Source of the DNA: Campylobacter sp. US33a
GTDB taxonomy: Bacteria; Campylobacterota; Campylobacteria; Campylobacterales; Campylobacteraceae
Direction of reading: 5' to 3'
Length of the DNA stretch: 64,000 nt
Assembly (NCBI RefSeq): GCF_004378855.1
Contig: NZ_RYYL01000001.1
Coordinates: 1-64,000, forward strand
Part shown: positions 45,805 through 54,565 of the stretch, piece after piece
How the letters are laid out: every line of letters begins with the position of its first letter
Position numbering within the stretch: the stretch's first letter is position 1
Translations under genes and position numbers: made by a program
The notes under the pieces: model-generated
What the model was told of the DNA's origin: nothing
Seen by the model: the letters and a program-made list of their open reading frames with translations, nothing else
Database searches by the model: none

Positions 45805-47177
45805 TGCGACTTTCTTTTGGTAAATTTTATACGCATACCGTTGGCTGATCTTATGGTTAAGCGACCGATGATATCAGGGACAAAACCCTCTTCAAGTTCA
45901 AGTTTATATGCTCTTAAAATATTTGCTAAAATCAAAATCGCTTCTTGCATTGCAAAGCCTTGTCCTATACAAATTCTCTCACCCATGCCAAAAGGCATAT
46001 AAGTATCTTTTTTGATATTATTTTTATCTCCGTGTCTTGTAGGATCAAAGCCATTTGGATTTTTCCAAAACTGTTCATGTCTGTGTATTAGCCAAGGTGC
46101 TACAACGACACCAGAGCCTTGTGCTACTATTTTGTCACGTATTTTGGTTTCTTTTTTGGCTTCTCTTGCGAAAAATCCTACTGGCGGATAGAGTCTTAGG
46201 GATTCTTTGAAAATGCAAGTAAGGTATTTGAAATTTTTTAGATCTTGAATTTTGAATTTTTCTTGGCCAGTAATTTGTATAATTTCTTCATAAGCTTTTT
46301 CTTGGTGCTCTGGAAAAAGACTTAAAAGATAAAGTGTCCAAGTTAAAGAACTTGCTGTAGTTTCATGACCGGCTAAAAAAAGCATAGCAACTTGATCTAG
46401 AATTTCTTCAAAAGAAAAACGCTCATTGGTATCTGCATCAATAACTTCAAGTAAAGAAGAAAGAATATCTGAATACCCTTCATGCTTACCGTTGCTCACG
46501 GCATCATAACGAGGCTTTATGATATCTGATAAAACTTGGCGTATGAGTGCAGCTGATTTTAATCTTTTTCTCTCACCTAAAATATAAGAAAGCCACTCAG
46601 GAAAGCGAAACATTTTCCTCATTGCGGTTTTTACAGTTTCTTCTTGCACGCTAACAAAGGCTTCTAAAACTTCTCTTCCTTTAATTTCATCAAGCTTGGC
46701 AGACATTATAGTTCTAAAAATCACATCAGCAGTGACAAAAGTCATATATTCATCTACTTCGATGATGCTTTTATCAGGGTATTTTTCAAATTTTTGCATT
46801 AAATCTTGTACTGCATCACTCATCAAATCAAAAACTTTAGAAATCCTTGTCATCTCAAAAGAAGGTCTTAAAAGCTCTCTTTGCTTTTCCCAAACTCTGC
46901 CATTTGTAGTAAAAATACTCTCGCCAAGCAAAGGGCTTAGAAGTCTATGAAGCAATTCGCTTTTTGGAAAATCCCTTACTTCATCTACCATAATGCGTCT
47001 AACTTCTTTAGGGTCATTTACAACATAAAGATCAAAATTTGGCATTTTGACTCTACCCATTTGCATTTTGTAGCTGCGTTCATATAAACCATCAAGCCAA
47101 GATCTGCGTTTAAGTAAGAAGGTTAGAAGTGTAGAAGCTTTATTTTTATAGGGTTTAGGATGAAAAGGACATGGCAT
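45801..47177 (-). CDS. Cytochrome P450 (CYP172-like)
   Basis: A haem-thiolate monooxygenase of 458 residues. The haem-binding loop FGMGERICIGQGFAMQ (Cys near residue 405) fits FxxGxRxCxG. The I-helix is LFLAGHETTASSLTWTLYLLS near residue 255, and ESLRLYPP supplies ExxR. P450s are rare in Epsilonproteobacteria; the C. jejuni counterpart is CYP172A1, whose natural substrate is not established to my knowledge. No ferredoxin or ferredoxin-reductase gene lies beside it. It overlaps the small membrane-protein gene and follows the hydrolase-like gene by 8 bases. Confidence 0.95.
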   Translation of the reverse strand: MPCPFHPKPYKNKASTLLTFLLKRRSWLDGLYERSYKMQMGRVKMPNFDLYVVNDPKEVRRIMVDEVRDFPKSELLHRLLSPLLGESIFTTNGRVWEKQRELLRPSFEMTRISKVFDLMSDAVQDLMQKFEKYPDKSIIEVDEYMTFVTADVIFRTIMSAKLDEIKGREVLEAFVSVQEETVKTAMRKMFRFPEWLSYILGERKRLKSAALIRQVLSDIIKPRYDAVSNGKHEGYSDILSSLLEVIDADTNERFSFEEILDQVAMLFLAGHETTASSLTWTLYLLSLFPEHQEKAYEEIIQITGQEKFKIQDLKNFKYLTCIFKESLRLYPPVGFFAREAKKETKIRDKIVAQGSGVVVAPWLIHRHEQFWKNPNGFDPTRHGDKNNIKKDTYMPFGMGERICIGQGFAMQEAILILANILRAYKLELEEGFVPDIIGRLTIRSANGMRIKFTKRKSQ

Positions 47178-47185
47178 GATAACTC

Positions 47186-48337
47186 CTATTTAATCTTTTC
47201 TTCAAGCATTTTTTCTCCTGCAACGAAATCAAAAAAATCATAATCGCCTTTGATTTCATTGGCAAAAAGATATAAAAAATGCGCTTGATATTTATTTCTT
47301 TTTATTTTTTTATAATTTTCTTTTTTATATAAGGTATGGAATTTTGGGGATAAAAACTTAGGATAGGTAAAAATTTTATCTTCTTTTACCCCACTTGTTT
47401 TTATAAAATCAACTCCAGCAAAACAAGCTCCATCAATTATCGAGCCAAAATCATACCATAAAATTTTATCTTGTTTTATCAAAAATTTTAAATCTTGTCT
47501 GAAATTTTCAGATATTTTTTGATAACTTACCAAAGGAATGCACTCTCCTAAAGTTAAAACTTTCAAAGAGTGAAATTTAACATTTTCTTTTAAACACTTT
47601 TTAACAAGCAAGGCTAAAACTTTAACGCAAAGTATAGTTCCAACGCTATGGGCGCATAAAATTAACTCATAATTTTTTGTATTTTGATTGTTTTTTAAAG
47701 TGTTAAAAATAGTATCTGCAAATTCATTCATTCTAAGATCTAGCACCCCTTGTCTGCGTTTTTCCCAATTAGCACAAAAAGAACAAATTCGCGAAATCCA
47801 AAAGGCGCCGATTTTTTTGCCAAATTCAAATAGTATTTTAATGCTAAAATAAAAAAGTGCAATGAAAATAAAACTTGCAAATATCAAGCTTAAGGAATTA
47901 AAATCCATTAAAAATCTTACCCCATAAAACCCAAATGCACTAATGAAAAAAGTGAGTAAAAAAGAAAAAAGCACATAAAAAAAAGGGTAATATCCAGTGA
48001 TAAGCTGATAAATAGACTCTTTACCAAATTTAATAAAAAGTCCTGTAATGGTATAAATTCGAAAAAAACTCCACCAATCTTTTAGCGCATCGAGTAAATT
48101 TTCAGACCAGTTTTTTTTAACGACATCATTCCAAGCTAGAAAAGTATAAGTTGTGTTTGAATTTGGGGTTGAAATTTTCCATGTGGGGTATTTTTTTATT
48201 TCGGCTTTACTTGTTTGATATGTGAAAGATGAGATTTTATTTTGCTCATTAATATTTTTTTTAAACATAGAAAAATAATGTCTATAGCCTCTAGGATCAT
48301 ATCCAGCTATATAAAAAGTATCACGAGTTATATTCAT
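47186..48337 (-). CDS. Membrane-anchored alpha/beta-hydrolase-like protein (Cj1412-like)
   Basis: 383 residues. Two hydrophobic helices at about 115-135 and 145-170 (PFFYVLFSFLLTFFISAFGFY and SLSLIFASFIFIALFYFSI) split a soluble N-terminal part from a C-terminal domain. The latter contains ELILCAHSVGTILCVKVLALL near residues 223-243. AHSVG is a nucleophile-elbow motif (GxSxG with Ala in the first position), suggesting a serine hydrolase; a candidate Asp and His lie downstream (ILWYDFGSIIDG, YQAHFLYLF). Likely a lipid or ester hydrolase working with the P450. Family assignment is inferred. Confidence 0.75.
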   Translation of the reverse strand: MNITRDTFYIAGYDPRGYRHYFSMFKKNINEQNKISSFTYQTSKAEIKKYPTWKISTPNSNTTYTFLAWNDVVKKNWSENLLDALKDWWSFFRIYTITGLFIKFGKESIYQLITGYYPFFYVLFSFLLTFFISAFGFYGVRFLMDFNSLSLIFASFIFIALFYFSIKILFEFGKKIGAFWISRICSFCANWEKRRQGVLDLRMNEFADTIFNTLKNNQNTKNYELILCAHSVGTILCVKVLALLVKKCLKENVKFHSLKVLTLGECIPLVSYQKISENFRQDLKFLIKQDKILWYDFGSIIDGACFAGVDFIKTSGVKEDKIFTYPKFLSPKFHTLYKKENYKKIKRNKYQAHFLYLFANEIKGDYDFFDFVAGEKMLEEKIK

Positions 48338-48416
48338 AAAACACCATTGTTTAAGATAAAAATTTTCAAAAATGCTACCTAAGCAAGATTATTTTGTCAA
48401 GCGTTTTTTTTGAATT

Positions 48417-49592
48417 TTAAAAAATGTTTTTATAAAAATTTCCATTGATTTGATTTATTTTTAAGAGATATTGTTTGAAGTTATGTTGAATTTTTGGATT
48501 TGGTTTATAAGCATGTGCTTCTTTCCAAAAAGAATGAAGTTTTTTAGGATAGCTTAAACCTTCTATATCGTAAAATGCTTTTCCACAAACCTTAGTCGGA
48601 CAACCTTCTAAAATAGCACTAAGACCTACTGTTGAATTTATGGTAATGCAGCCTAGCGCATTTTTTAAAAGACGTGGTAGATAGCTATCATGTACATATA
48701 AAATTCTTCCTTCAACACGGTATTTTTCACTGAGTTCGGTGATTAATTTAGCGTAATTTCTATAACCACGATCCATAGGATGATGCTTAAAAATCAAATA
48801 AGACTTTGCTCTTGCGTGATTTGCAAAAGAAAGTATGGTTTCTTCAATGAAATCTTCAATGCTTTTTTGATAATGAAATAAAATTTGCGTGTCATTATAA
48901 ACTTGCAAAATGGCAAGAAAATACTTTTTTTCTAAATTTGCAATTTTATTGTTTAATTTTTTTTCGCTGATTTTATAATAATATTTTCTAATTAAAGAAC
49001 GCAACCAAATCAAGCATTCTAAAGGATTTAGCGTGCGATGGTGGAGTTTGTTGTTGAAAAATGGTGCAAGTAAAAAAGAAAAAAGCCAATATAAAAACGC
49101 GTAAAAACCCATAAATTTGAACGCACCTGGAATTTCTTTGATTTTTAAATCGTCATTGAAATGATTATAGAGATAAAATTCTTTATTTCTAGGAATTTGC
49201 GAATTTGCATTGACTCCGTTTTTTTCAAAAGTAATGCAATATGGTCTAAGATAGCCTTCTTCAAAAATCCAAATTTCGATATTTAATTTTTTAGCCACCC
49301 CAATAGCTGTGCTATGAACAAAACGACAATCATTATACATAATAATGGCTTGAGTATTGTGTTGTTTAAAGAAATTTTCATAAAACAAAGCCAAATTTTC
49401 TTTAGAACCTTTATATTTTTTTCCTTTTGGATAGAAAATGAAATCCCCGCCTGTGAAGTTAATCTTGCTGACTTTAGCATTATATTTTTGCAATCTTTTA
49501 GAAAGGTGGGTAAAAAAATTACCTATGGGACCTTGTAAAAGAGTTACGTTTTTATTGCTTAATTCTTTTTCTATTTTTTCATTAAAATTCAT
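48417..49592 (-). CDS. kpsS: KpsS-like capsule Kdo transferase
   Basis: The 391-residue protein matches the capsular polysaccharide export/synthesis KpsS family, beta-Kdo transferases that build the phosphatidylglycerol-linked Kdo primer of group-2 capsules. Motifs include VTLLQGPIGNFFTHLSKRL at the start, IWIFEEGYLRPYCITFE near residue 135, FKHHPMDRGYRNY and CITINSTVGLSAILEGCPTKVCG. It is cytoplasmic. In C. jejuni kpsS sits next to kpsC and the capsule gene cluster; here tRNA-Sec and purA follow instead, so the rest must be elsewhere or absent. Confidence 0.9.
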   Translation of the reverse strand: MNFNEKIEKELSNKNVTLLQGPIGNFFTHLSKRLQKYNAKVSKINFTGGDFIFYPKGKKYKGSKENLALFYENFFKQHNTQAIIMYNDCRFVHSTAIGVAKKLNIEIWIFEEGYLRPYCITFEKNGVNANSQIPRNKEFYLYNHFNDDLKIKEIPGAFKFMGFYAFLYWLFSFLLAPFFNNKLHHRTLNPLECLIWLRSLIRKYYYKISEKKLNNKIANLEKKYFLAILQVYNDTQILFHYQKSIEDFIEETILSFANHARAKSYLIFKHHPMDRGYRNYAKLITELSEKYRVEGRILYVHDSYLPRLLKNALGCITINSTVGLSAILEGCPTKVCGKAFYDIEGLSYPKKLHSFWKEAHAYKPNPKIQHNFKQYLLKINQINGNFYKNIF

Positions 49593-49735
49593 CTTAAGTT
49601 ATCTTTAAATTCATTATAGTTTCATTTAAAATAATTTTTGTATTTTATCTCAATTTAACTTCAATTCGTATAAATTTTTAATGATTTAAAATATAGAAAC
49701 TTTTAGAATTTTCTTTGTTTTTATTGAAAAAAAGA

Positions 49736-49741
49736 TATAAT
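49736..49741 (+). promoter_or_regulatory. -10 box for tRNA-Sec
   Basis: TATAAT after a GA in an A-rich stretch, 11 bases before the first tRNA base. This is the expected distance for a start a few bases upstream of the mature 5' end. The 160-base gap 49593-49752 has no other visible feature. Confidence 0.6.
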
Positions 49742-49752
49742 AAAGCTTTTTT

Positions 49753-49849
49753 GGAAGATTAGCGTATCTGGTGATCGCCACTGACTTCAAATCAGATGAA
49801 AGGGTAGCTGGCTATTCTTTGGGGAGTTCGATTCTCTCATCTTCTCGCC
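49753..49849 (+). tRNA. selC: tRNA-Sec (anticodon UCA)
   Basis: About 97 bases, the size of selenocysteine tRNA. The anticodon TCA (49787-49789) sits in loop CTTCAAA between CTGA and TCAG. The acceptor strand GGAAGAT pairs with ATCTTCT, closely like E. coli selC. The extra arm is long (AAAGGGTAGC...GCTATTCTTT), and the T-arm GGGAG-TTCGATT-CTCTC is intact. The 3' end reads CGCCG rather than GCCA, so the exact last base is uncertain. It decodes the UGA in selD and, by inference, fdhA elsewhere. Confidence 0.93.
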
Positions 49850-49923
49850 GTAAAATCGTGTTTTAGCTTAGTTTTAAGTTTTCTTTGTAAAATAAGCGTG
49901 ATTCATAAAATGGAGATAAATAA

Positions 49924-51174
49924 ATGAGTAAAGCAGATATTGTCGTCGGAATTCAATGGGGTGATGAAGGCAAAGGTAAAGTTGTAGATAAATTATGTGA
50001 AAATTATGATTTTGTATGTCGTAGTGCGGGTGGGCATAATGCAGGGCATACTATTTGGGTAAATGGAATTCGTTACGCACTTCACTTAATGCCAAGTGGG
50101 GTTTTGCATCCAAGATGTATAAATGTTATAGGTAATGGCGTTGTGGTATCACCTGAAGTTTTGATTGCCGAAATGGCACAATTTGAGAATTTAAAAGGAA
50201 GATTATATATCAGCGATAGAGCGCATTTAAATTTGGCGCATCATTCTTTAATAGACATTGCAAAAGAAAAATTAAAAGGCGATAAAGCCATTGGTACAAC
50301 AGGTAAGGGTATAGGACCTTCTTATGCTGATAAAATTAATCGCGTAGGACACAGAGTGGGTGAGCTTTTAGAGCCTGAGAGATTATGCGAGAATTTATTT
50401 AAAGATTTTGAAGAAAATAAAATTTTATTTTCTATTTTGGAGATTGATATTCCTGAATACGAAAGCTTATTGAAAGATTTAAAGCGTTTTAGTGAAATTT
50501 TAAGTCCTTATATTACAGATACCACAAGAATGCTATGGAAAGCTTTGGATGAAGATAAGAGAATTTTACTTGAAGGCGCACAAGGTTCTATGCTAGATAT
50601 TGATCATGGGACTTATCCTTATGTTACAAGTTCTAATACTATTTCAGCTGGAGCTTTAACAGGACTTGGATTAAATCCTAAGGAAATTGGCGAAGTTATA
50701 GGCATAGTAAAAGCTTATACGACCCGCGTAGGCAATGGTGCTTTTCCAACGGAAGATAAAGGCGAGTATGGCGAAAAAATTGCACAGATTGGCAAAGAAA
50801 TTGGCGTTAGTACAGGCAGAAAAAGGCGTTGTGGTTGGTATGATGCCGTAGCGGTGAAATATACTGCAAGACTTAACGGACTTGATAGCCTATCTTTAAT
50901 GAAACTTGATGTTTTAGATGGCTTTGAGAAAGTGAAAATTTGTCGAGCTTATGAATACAAAGGAGAAGAAATTACTTATATACCAAGTGATTTGGAAAAT
51001 GTAAAGCCAATTTATGAAGAAATGGATGGGTGGGACAAAGTTTTTGGTATAAGAGATTATGATTTGTTGCCTGAAAATGCAAAGAAATATATCAAGCGTT
51101 TAGAAGAGTTAAGTGGCGTAAAAGTCAAATATATTTCTACAAGCCCTGAAAGAGATGATACTATTGTTTTATGA
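49924..51174 (+). CDS. purA: Adenylosuccinate synthetase
   Basis: Joins IMP and aspartate, using GTP, in the first step from IMP to AMP. The 416 residues begin with [19 protein letters not shown], the P-loop with the catalytic Asp. [11 protein letters not shown] follows near residue 38, [14 protein letters not shown] near 127 and [19 protein letters not shown] near 299. The stop overlaps the FliJ-like start by four bases (ATGA), linking purine synthesis to a downstream run of small genes. Confidence 0.98.
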   Translation: MSKADIVVGIQWGDEGKGKVVDKLCENYDFVCRSAGGHNAGHTIWVNGIRYALHLMPSGVLHPRCINVIGNGVVVSPEVLIAEMAQFENLKGRLYISDRAHLNLAHHSLIDIAKEKLKGDKAIGTTGKGIGPSYADKINRVGHRVGELLEPERLCENLFKDFEENKILFSILEIDIPEYESLLKDLKRFSEILSPYITDTTRMLWKALDEDKRILLEGAQGSMLDIDHGTYPYVTSSNTISAGALTGLGLNPKEIGEVIGIVKAYTTRVGNGAFPTEDKGEYGEKIAQIGKEIGVSTGRKRRCGWYDAVAVKYTARLNGLDSLSLMKLDVLDGFEKVKICRAYEYKGEEITYIPSDLENVKPIYEEMDGWDKVFGIRDYDLLPENAKKYIKRLEELSGVKVKYISTSPERDDTIVL

Positions 51175-51596
51175 AAACAAAATATGAAACGGTATTAAAA
51201 GTTAAAAAACGACAATTGGATAATGCTGAAAATAATTTAAACAAAGCAAGGGCAAGGCAAATGGAACATGAGAAGGCTTATGTGCTTGCTAAACAAGAGT
51301 GTGAGCAATTTAGCTTGCCAAAATCTGGCAGTATTGAACTTTTAAAATCAAATTTAACAATTATTGATATTGCAAGAAGTGTTAAGAATGAGGCTTTGCG
51401 AAAGGTGGAATTGTCTAAAAAAGAAATGGTGCACTATCAACATCTTTATAAAAAGGCGCATTTAGATTATGAAAAAATGAAATATTTGCAAAGTGAAGAA
51501 CTCAAAAAAATTCAAATTCAACTCAAAAAAAGTGAAGAAAAATTTATAGATGAATTGGCTGTTAGTAGGTATTTTATGGAGAAGATAAATGATTAA
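51171..51596 (+). CDS. FliJ-like coiled-coil protein (Cj1497-like)
   Basis: The 141-residue protein is almost wholly alpha-helical and charged, with two long helices that fit an antiparallel coiled coil: residues ~5-50 ([29 protein letters not shown]) and ~80-135. This is the fold and size of flagellar export chaperone FliJ. Sequence similarity is weak, so the assignment rests on shape and the next gene. Overlaps purA by 4 bases and the following gene by 8 bases. Confidence 0.65.
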   Translation: MKTKYETVLKVKKRQLDNAENNLNKARARQMEHEKAYVLAKQECEQFSLPKSGSIELLKSNLTIIDIARSVKNEALRKVELSKKEMVHYQHLYKKAHLDYEKMKYLQSEELKKIQIQLKKSEEKFIDELAVSRYFMEKIND

Positions 51597-52128
51597 AAAA
51601 TTTTGTGTTTTTTTAGCGTTGTGCGGGGTAATTTTAGGGGCAAATGAACAAGAATGTCAATTATATTTTGAAGCTAAAAAAGCTGAACTTGCAGCACAAA
51701 TAAAAGAATTTGATGAAGCAAAACAGGCTTTAGAAGCTTATAGGGCATCTTTTGAAGCTTTGCAAAAAGAAAAGTCGGATTATTTGTTAAATAAAGAAAA
51801 AGAATTAAATGCTACTTTAGCTCAGATACAAAGCTTAAAAGATGAAAATCAAAGATTATTAGCTCAACAAGAACAAATTTTAAAATCTATCAATGAAAAA
51901 ACCACAGGGCGCATTAAAGAAATTTATTCTCAGATGAAAGATGTAGCTATCGCAGATGTATTAAGTCAAATGGATAATGAAGAGGCTTCAAAAATTATGT
52001 TTTCTTTAGAACCACGAAAAATTTCAGGTGTGCTTTCAAAAATGGATCCTAAAAAGGCTGGAGAATTAACTTTAGTGCTTAAAAATTTTGAAGATGAGGC
52101 AAAAGATAAGAATATAACTTCGCCTTGA
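51589..52128 (+). CDS. Secreted MotE/MgtE-N-like protein (Cj1496-like)
   Basis: 179 residues. A signal peptide or anchor ([17 protein letters not shown]) is followed by a coiled coil (about 25-115) and then a helical domain resembling the MgtE N-terminal/FliG-like repeat (DVLSQMDNEEASKIMFSLEPRKISGVLSKMDPKKAGELT). Similar architecture is found in the flagellar motor protein MotE, a periplasmic stator chaperone in Helicobacter. The FliJ-like gene before it supports a flagellar role. The C. jejuni ortholog is a glycoprotein affecting invasion, by memory. Confidence 0.75.
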   Translation: MIKKFCVFLALCGVILGANEQECQLYFEAKKAELAAQIKEFDEAKQALEAYRASFEALQKEKSDYLLNKEKELNATLAQIQSLKDENQRLLAQQEQILKSINEKTTGRIKEIYSQMKDVAIADVLSQMDNEEASKIMFSLEPRKISGVLSKMDPKKAGELTLVLKNFEDEAKDKNITSP

Positions 52129-52224
52129 AAAATTTTAAATAATTTTTGTTATGAATTTTGTAATTTAACCCTTATTTTATCAAAAATGAGATAAGATTTG
52201 TGAATTTATAAAGAAAGGTTAAAA

Positions 52225-52776
52225 ATGCGTATCAAATTACCCCATGTGCCTTATATTTGCAATAAAATAGTTTTAGATATGGTAAATTCTTCTTTCATAG
52301 AAATCAAAGATAATATTGATAATTTAAACAAAAGTGCAAGAGAAATTTTAGAGCAGGATTTAGCGCAAGAAAGAAAGCTTGATGAGAAAGCCAAAGAACT
52401 TTTGCAAGAACAAGAAGAAGAAATGGAATTGATGCAAGTTGATAGAAAAAATATGTTTTGGCTTGTGAAGAAAAAACTTGCTCCAGATTTTGGTGTGATT
52501 TTAAATTCTGAAGATCGCTATAATAATTTAGCGCATAAAATTTTAGAGAATTTTGTAGAAAATGATTATATTAATTTCAATGTATCAGAAAATAGAGTAA
52601 AAAATCTTATTTTTTTAAGCATTGAAAGCTATCTTAAAATTTATGAAGATTTAGAAGATGAGGTATTGGAAAAAATTTTAAATTACAAGAAAAAGCTTAT
52701 TCCAGGATCTGAGGAATACGAACTTGTATTCGAAAAACTTTATCAAGAAGAGCTTAGAAAAAAAGGTATGCTATGA
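52225..52776 (+). CDS. DUF507 protein
   Basis: The 183-residue protein is helical and acidic, with the DUF507 pattern: MRIKLPHVPYICNKIVLDM at the start and ERKLDEKAKELLQEQEEEMELMQVDRKNMFWLVKKKLAPDFGV in the middle. The family is of unknown function and is common in Epsilonproteobacteria and Aquificae. There is no signal or membrane segment. It is preceded by a 96-base gap and overlaps carA by 4 bases (ATGA), so it is translated together with carA. Confidence 0.88.
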   Translation: MRIKLPHVPYICNKIVLDMVNSSFIEIKDNIDNLNKSAREILEQDLAQERKLDEKAKELLQEQEEEMELMQVDRKNMFWLVKKKLAPDFGVILNSEDRYNNLAHKILENFVENDYINFNVSENRVKNLIFLSIESYLKIYEDLEDEVLEKILNYKKKLIPGSEEYELVFEKLYQEELRKKGML

Positions 52777-53891
52777 AAGTTTTCATTTACTTAGAAAATG
52801 ACATTTTTCTTAGTGCTGATGCATTTGGAGAAGAAGGAACTTTTTTTGGTGAATTGGTTTTTAATACTTCATTAACTGGTTATCAAGAAATCATTTCAGA
52901 TCCTTCTTATGCTGGACAATTTATTGTTTTTTCTATGCCAGAAATTGGCATTGTAGGGACAAATGATGATGACAATGAAAGCAAGGAAGTTTTTGCAAGC
53001 GGCGTTTTGATGCGTGAATTAAATGATAATTTTTCAAATTTTAGAGCCAAAGAAAGTTTAAGCACTTATCTTAAAAAGCACCAAAAAATAGGGGTTTATA
53101 ATATTGATACAAGGTTTTTAGTCAAAATGATAAGAGATTGTGGAAATTTAAGAGCGGTTATTTCTACTGAAATTTCAAGCAAAGAAGAATTAAAAGAAAG
53201 ATTATTAAAGAGTGCGAAAATTGATGAGGTTAATTATGTTGCAAAAGTAAGTACTAAAAAGTCTTATATCCACAAACAAAGCGTTTGGGACGAAAAAAGT
53301 CAAAATTACGCAAGTGTTAAAAAAAGTGCTAAAAAAGTTGCCGTGATAGATTATGGTGTGAAGAGAAATATTTTAAATGAATTAGTAAATGTAGGCTTTG
53401 AAGTTGAAGTTTTTCCTTATAATACCAAAGCAGATTTATTAATTTCATTATACAAAGAAGGAAAAATTCACGGTGTTTTTCTTTCTAATGGTCCAGGAGA
53501 GCCAAGAATTTTAAAACAAGAAATTGCAGAGATTAAGAAATTAGCTCAAGCTAAAATTCCTATGCTGGGAATTTGTTTAGGCCATCAGCTTTTAAGCAAT
53601 GCCTTTGGTTATGAAACTTATAAAATGAAATTTGGTCAACATGGAGCCAATCATCCTGTTTTGAACCAGATTACAAAACAAGTTGAAATCACAGCACAAA
53701 ATCATAATTATAATGTCCCAGAGGAGCTTTGCGAAGTGGCTTTAATCACTCATAGAAATTTATTTGGTGATAATGTTGAAGGGGTTAAATATAAAGACTA
53801 TCCTATTATTTCGGTACAGCATCATCCAGAAAGCTCATCAGGTCCTCATGAAAGCAAATATATTTTTAAGGAATTCATGGCTTTATTATGA
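52773..53891 (+). CDS. carA: Carbamoyl phosphate synthase small subunit
   Basis: Glutamine amidotransferase subunit that delivers ammonia to CarB for carbamoyl phosphate, used for arginine and pyrimidines. The N-terminal domain begins MKVFIYLENDIFLSADAFGEEGTFFGELVFNTSLTGYQEI. The class-I glutaminase has nucleophile Cys in MLGICLGHQLL near residue 265 and the His/Glu pair in SVQHHPESSSGPHES near residue 350. Length 372 is normal. carB is not here; overlaps on both sides show tight coupling. Confidence 0.97.
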   Translation: MKVFIYLENDIFLSADAFGEEGTFFGELVFNTSLTGYQEIISDPSYAGQFIVFSMPEIGIVGTNDDDNESKEVFASGVLMRELNDNFSNFRAKESLSTYLKKHQKIGVYNIDTRFLVKMIRDCGNLRAVISTEISSKEELKERLLKSAKIDEVNYVAKVSTKKSYIHKQSVWDEKSQNYASVKKSAKKVAVIDYGVKRNILNELVNVGFEVEVFPYNTKADLLISLYKEGKIHGVFLSNGPGEPRILKQEIAEIKKLAQAKIPMLGICLGHQLLSNAFGYETYKMKFGQHGANHPVLNQITKQVEITAQNHNYNVPEELCEVALITHRNLFGDNVEGVKYKDYPIISVQHHPESSSGPHESKYIFKEFMALL

Positions 53892-54544
53892 GTTTGGATA
53901 TTTTAACCATCATAAGCACAGCGTTATTATCAAGTTTTGGTCATTGTTATTCAATGTGCGGAGGCTTTGCTTTGGCTTTTAATCGTTCAAACTCAGGAGC
54001 AAAAAATTTATTTTTACTTAATCTCAGTTATCATAGTGCTAGAATTTTAGCCTATGTTTGCTTGGGAATTTTATTTGGAATTTTTGGGGGTTTATTGGCT
54101 TTTACTCCTTTGACAAAATCTTTATTAATGTTTGTTTTGGGCTTATTTATGATTATTTTGGCTTTTTCTTTATTTTTTAGAACAAAATTGCTTTACGCTT
54201 TGGAGAATAATTTTATATTTGATTTTTATATTAAAAAAATAATGAAAAAATACATTAAATTTAAGGGATTTAAGGCCGCGTTTATTTTGGGTTTTTTAAA
54301 TGGTTTTGTGCCTTGTGGTCTAGTGTATTTTTTTCTGGCAAGTGCAATGAGCAGAGCCAATGTATATGAAGCAGTGCTAATTATGTTAGTATTTGGTGTT
54401 TCTACTTTACCCGCTATGATGCTTTTATCAAGTTTAATAGAAATGATTAATATGACTTATAAAAAAATATTTAATAATTTATCTTATATTATTATATTAT
54501 TATATGGATTTTATCTTTGTTATTTAGGATTTTTATATTTATAA
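53888..54544 (+). CDS. TauE/SafE-like (DsbD-type) membrane protein (Cj1493-like)
   Basis: A 218-residue protein with about six hydrophobic segments. The motifs SSFGHCYSMCGGFALAF near residue 17 and GFLNGFVPCGLVYFFLASA near residue 137 are those of the DsbD-like family often found next to cbb3 oxidase genes, where copper or cytochrome assembly roles are suspected. The conserved cysteines (HCYSMC and PCG) could bind metal or act in thiol transfer. It overlaps carA by 4 bases and leads into the response regulator and ccoNOQP. Confidence 0.8.
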   Translation: MSLDILTIISTALLSSFGHCYSMCGGFALAFNRSNSGAKNLFLLNLSYHSARILAYVCLGILFGIFGGLLAFTPLTKSLLMFVLGLFMIILAFSLFFRTKLLYALENNFIFDFYIKKIMKKYIKFKGFKAAFILGFLNGFVPCGLVYFFLASAMSRANVYEAVLIMLVFGVSTLPAMMLLSSLIEMINMTYKKIFNNLSYIIILLYGFYLCYLGFLYL

Positions 54545-54565
54545 TTTAAAGTGATAAGGGTATTA

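Noticed and set aside
49593-49752. Integrated element at tRNA-Sec
   Set aside because: No integrase, no duplicated tRNA end and no change in gene style on either side were visible.
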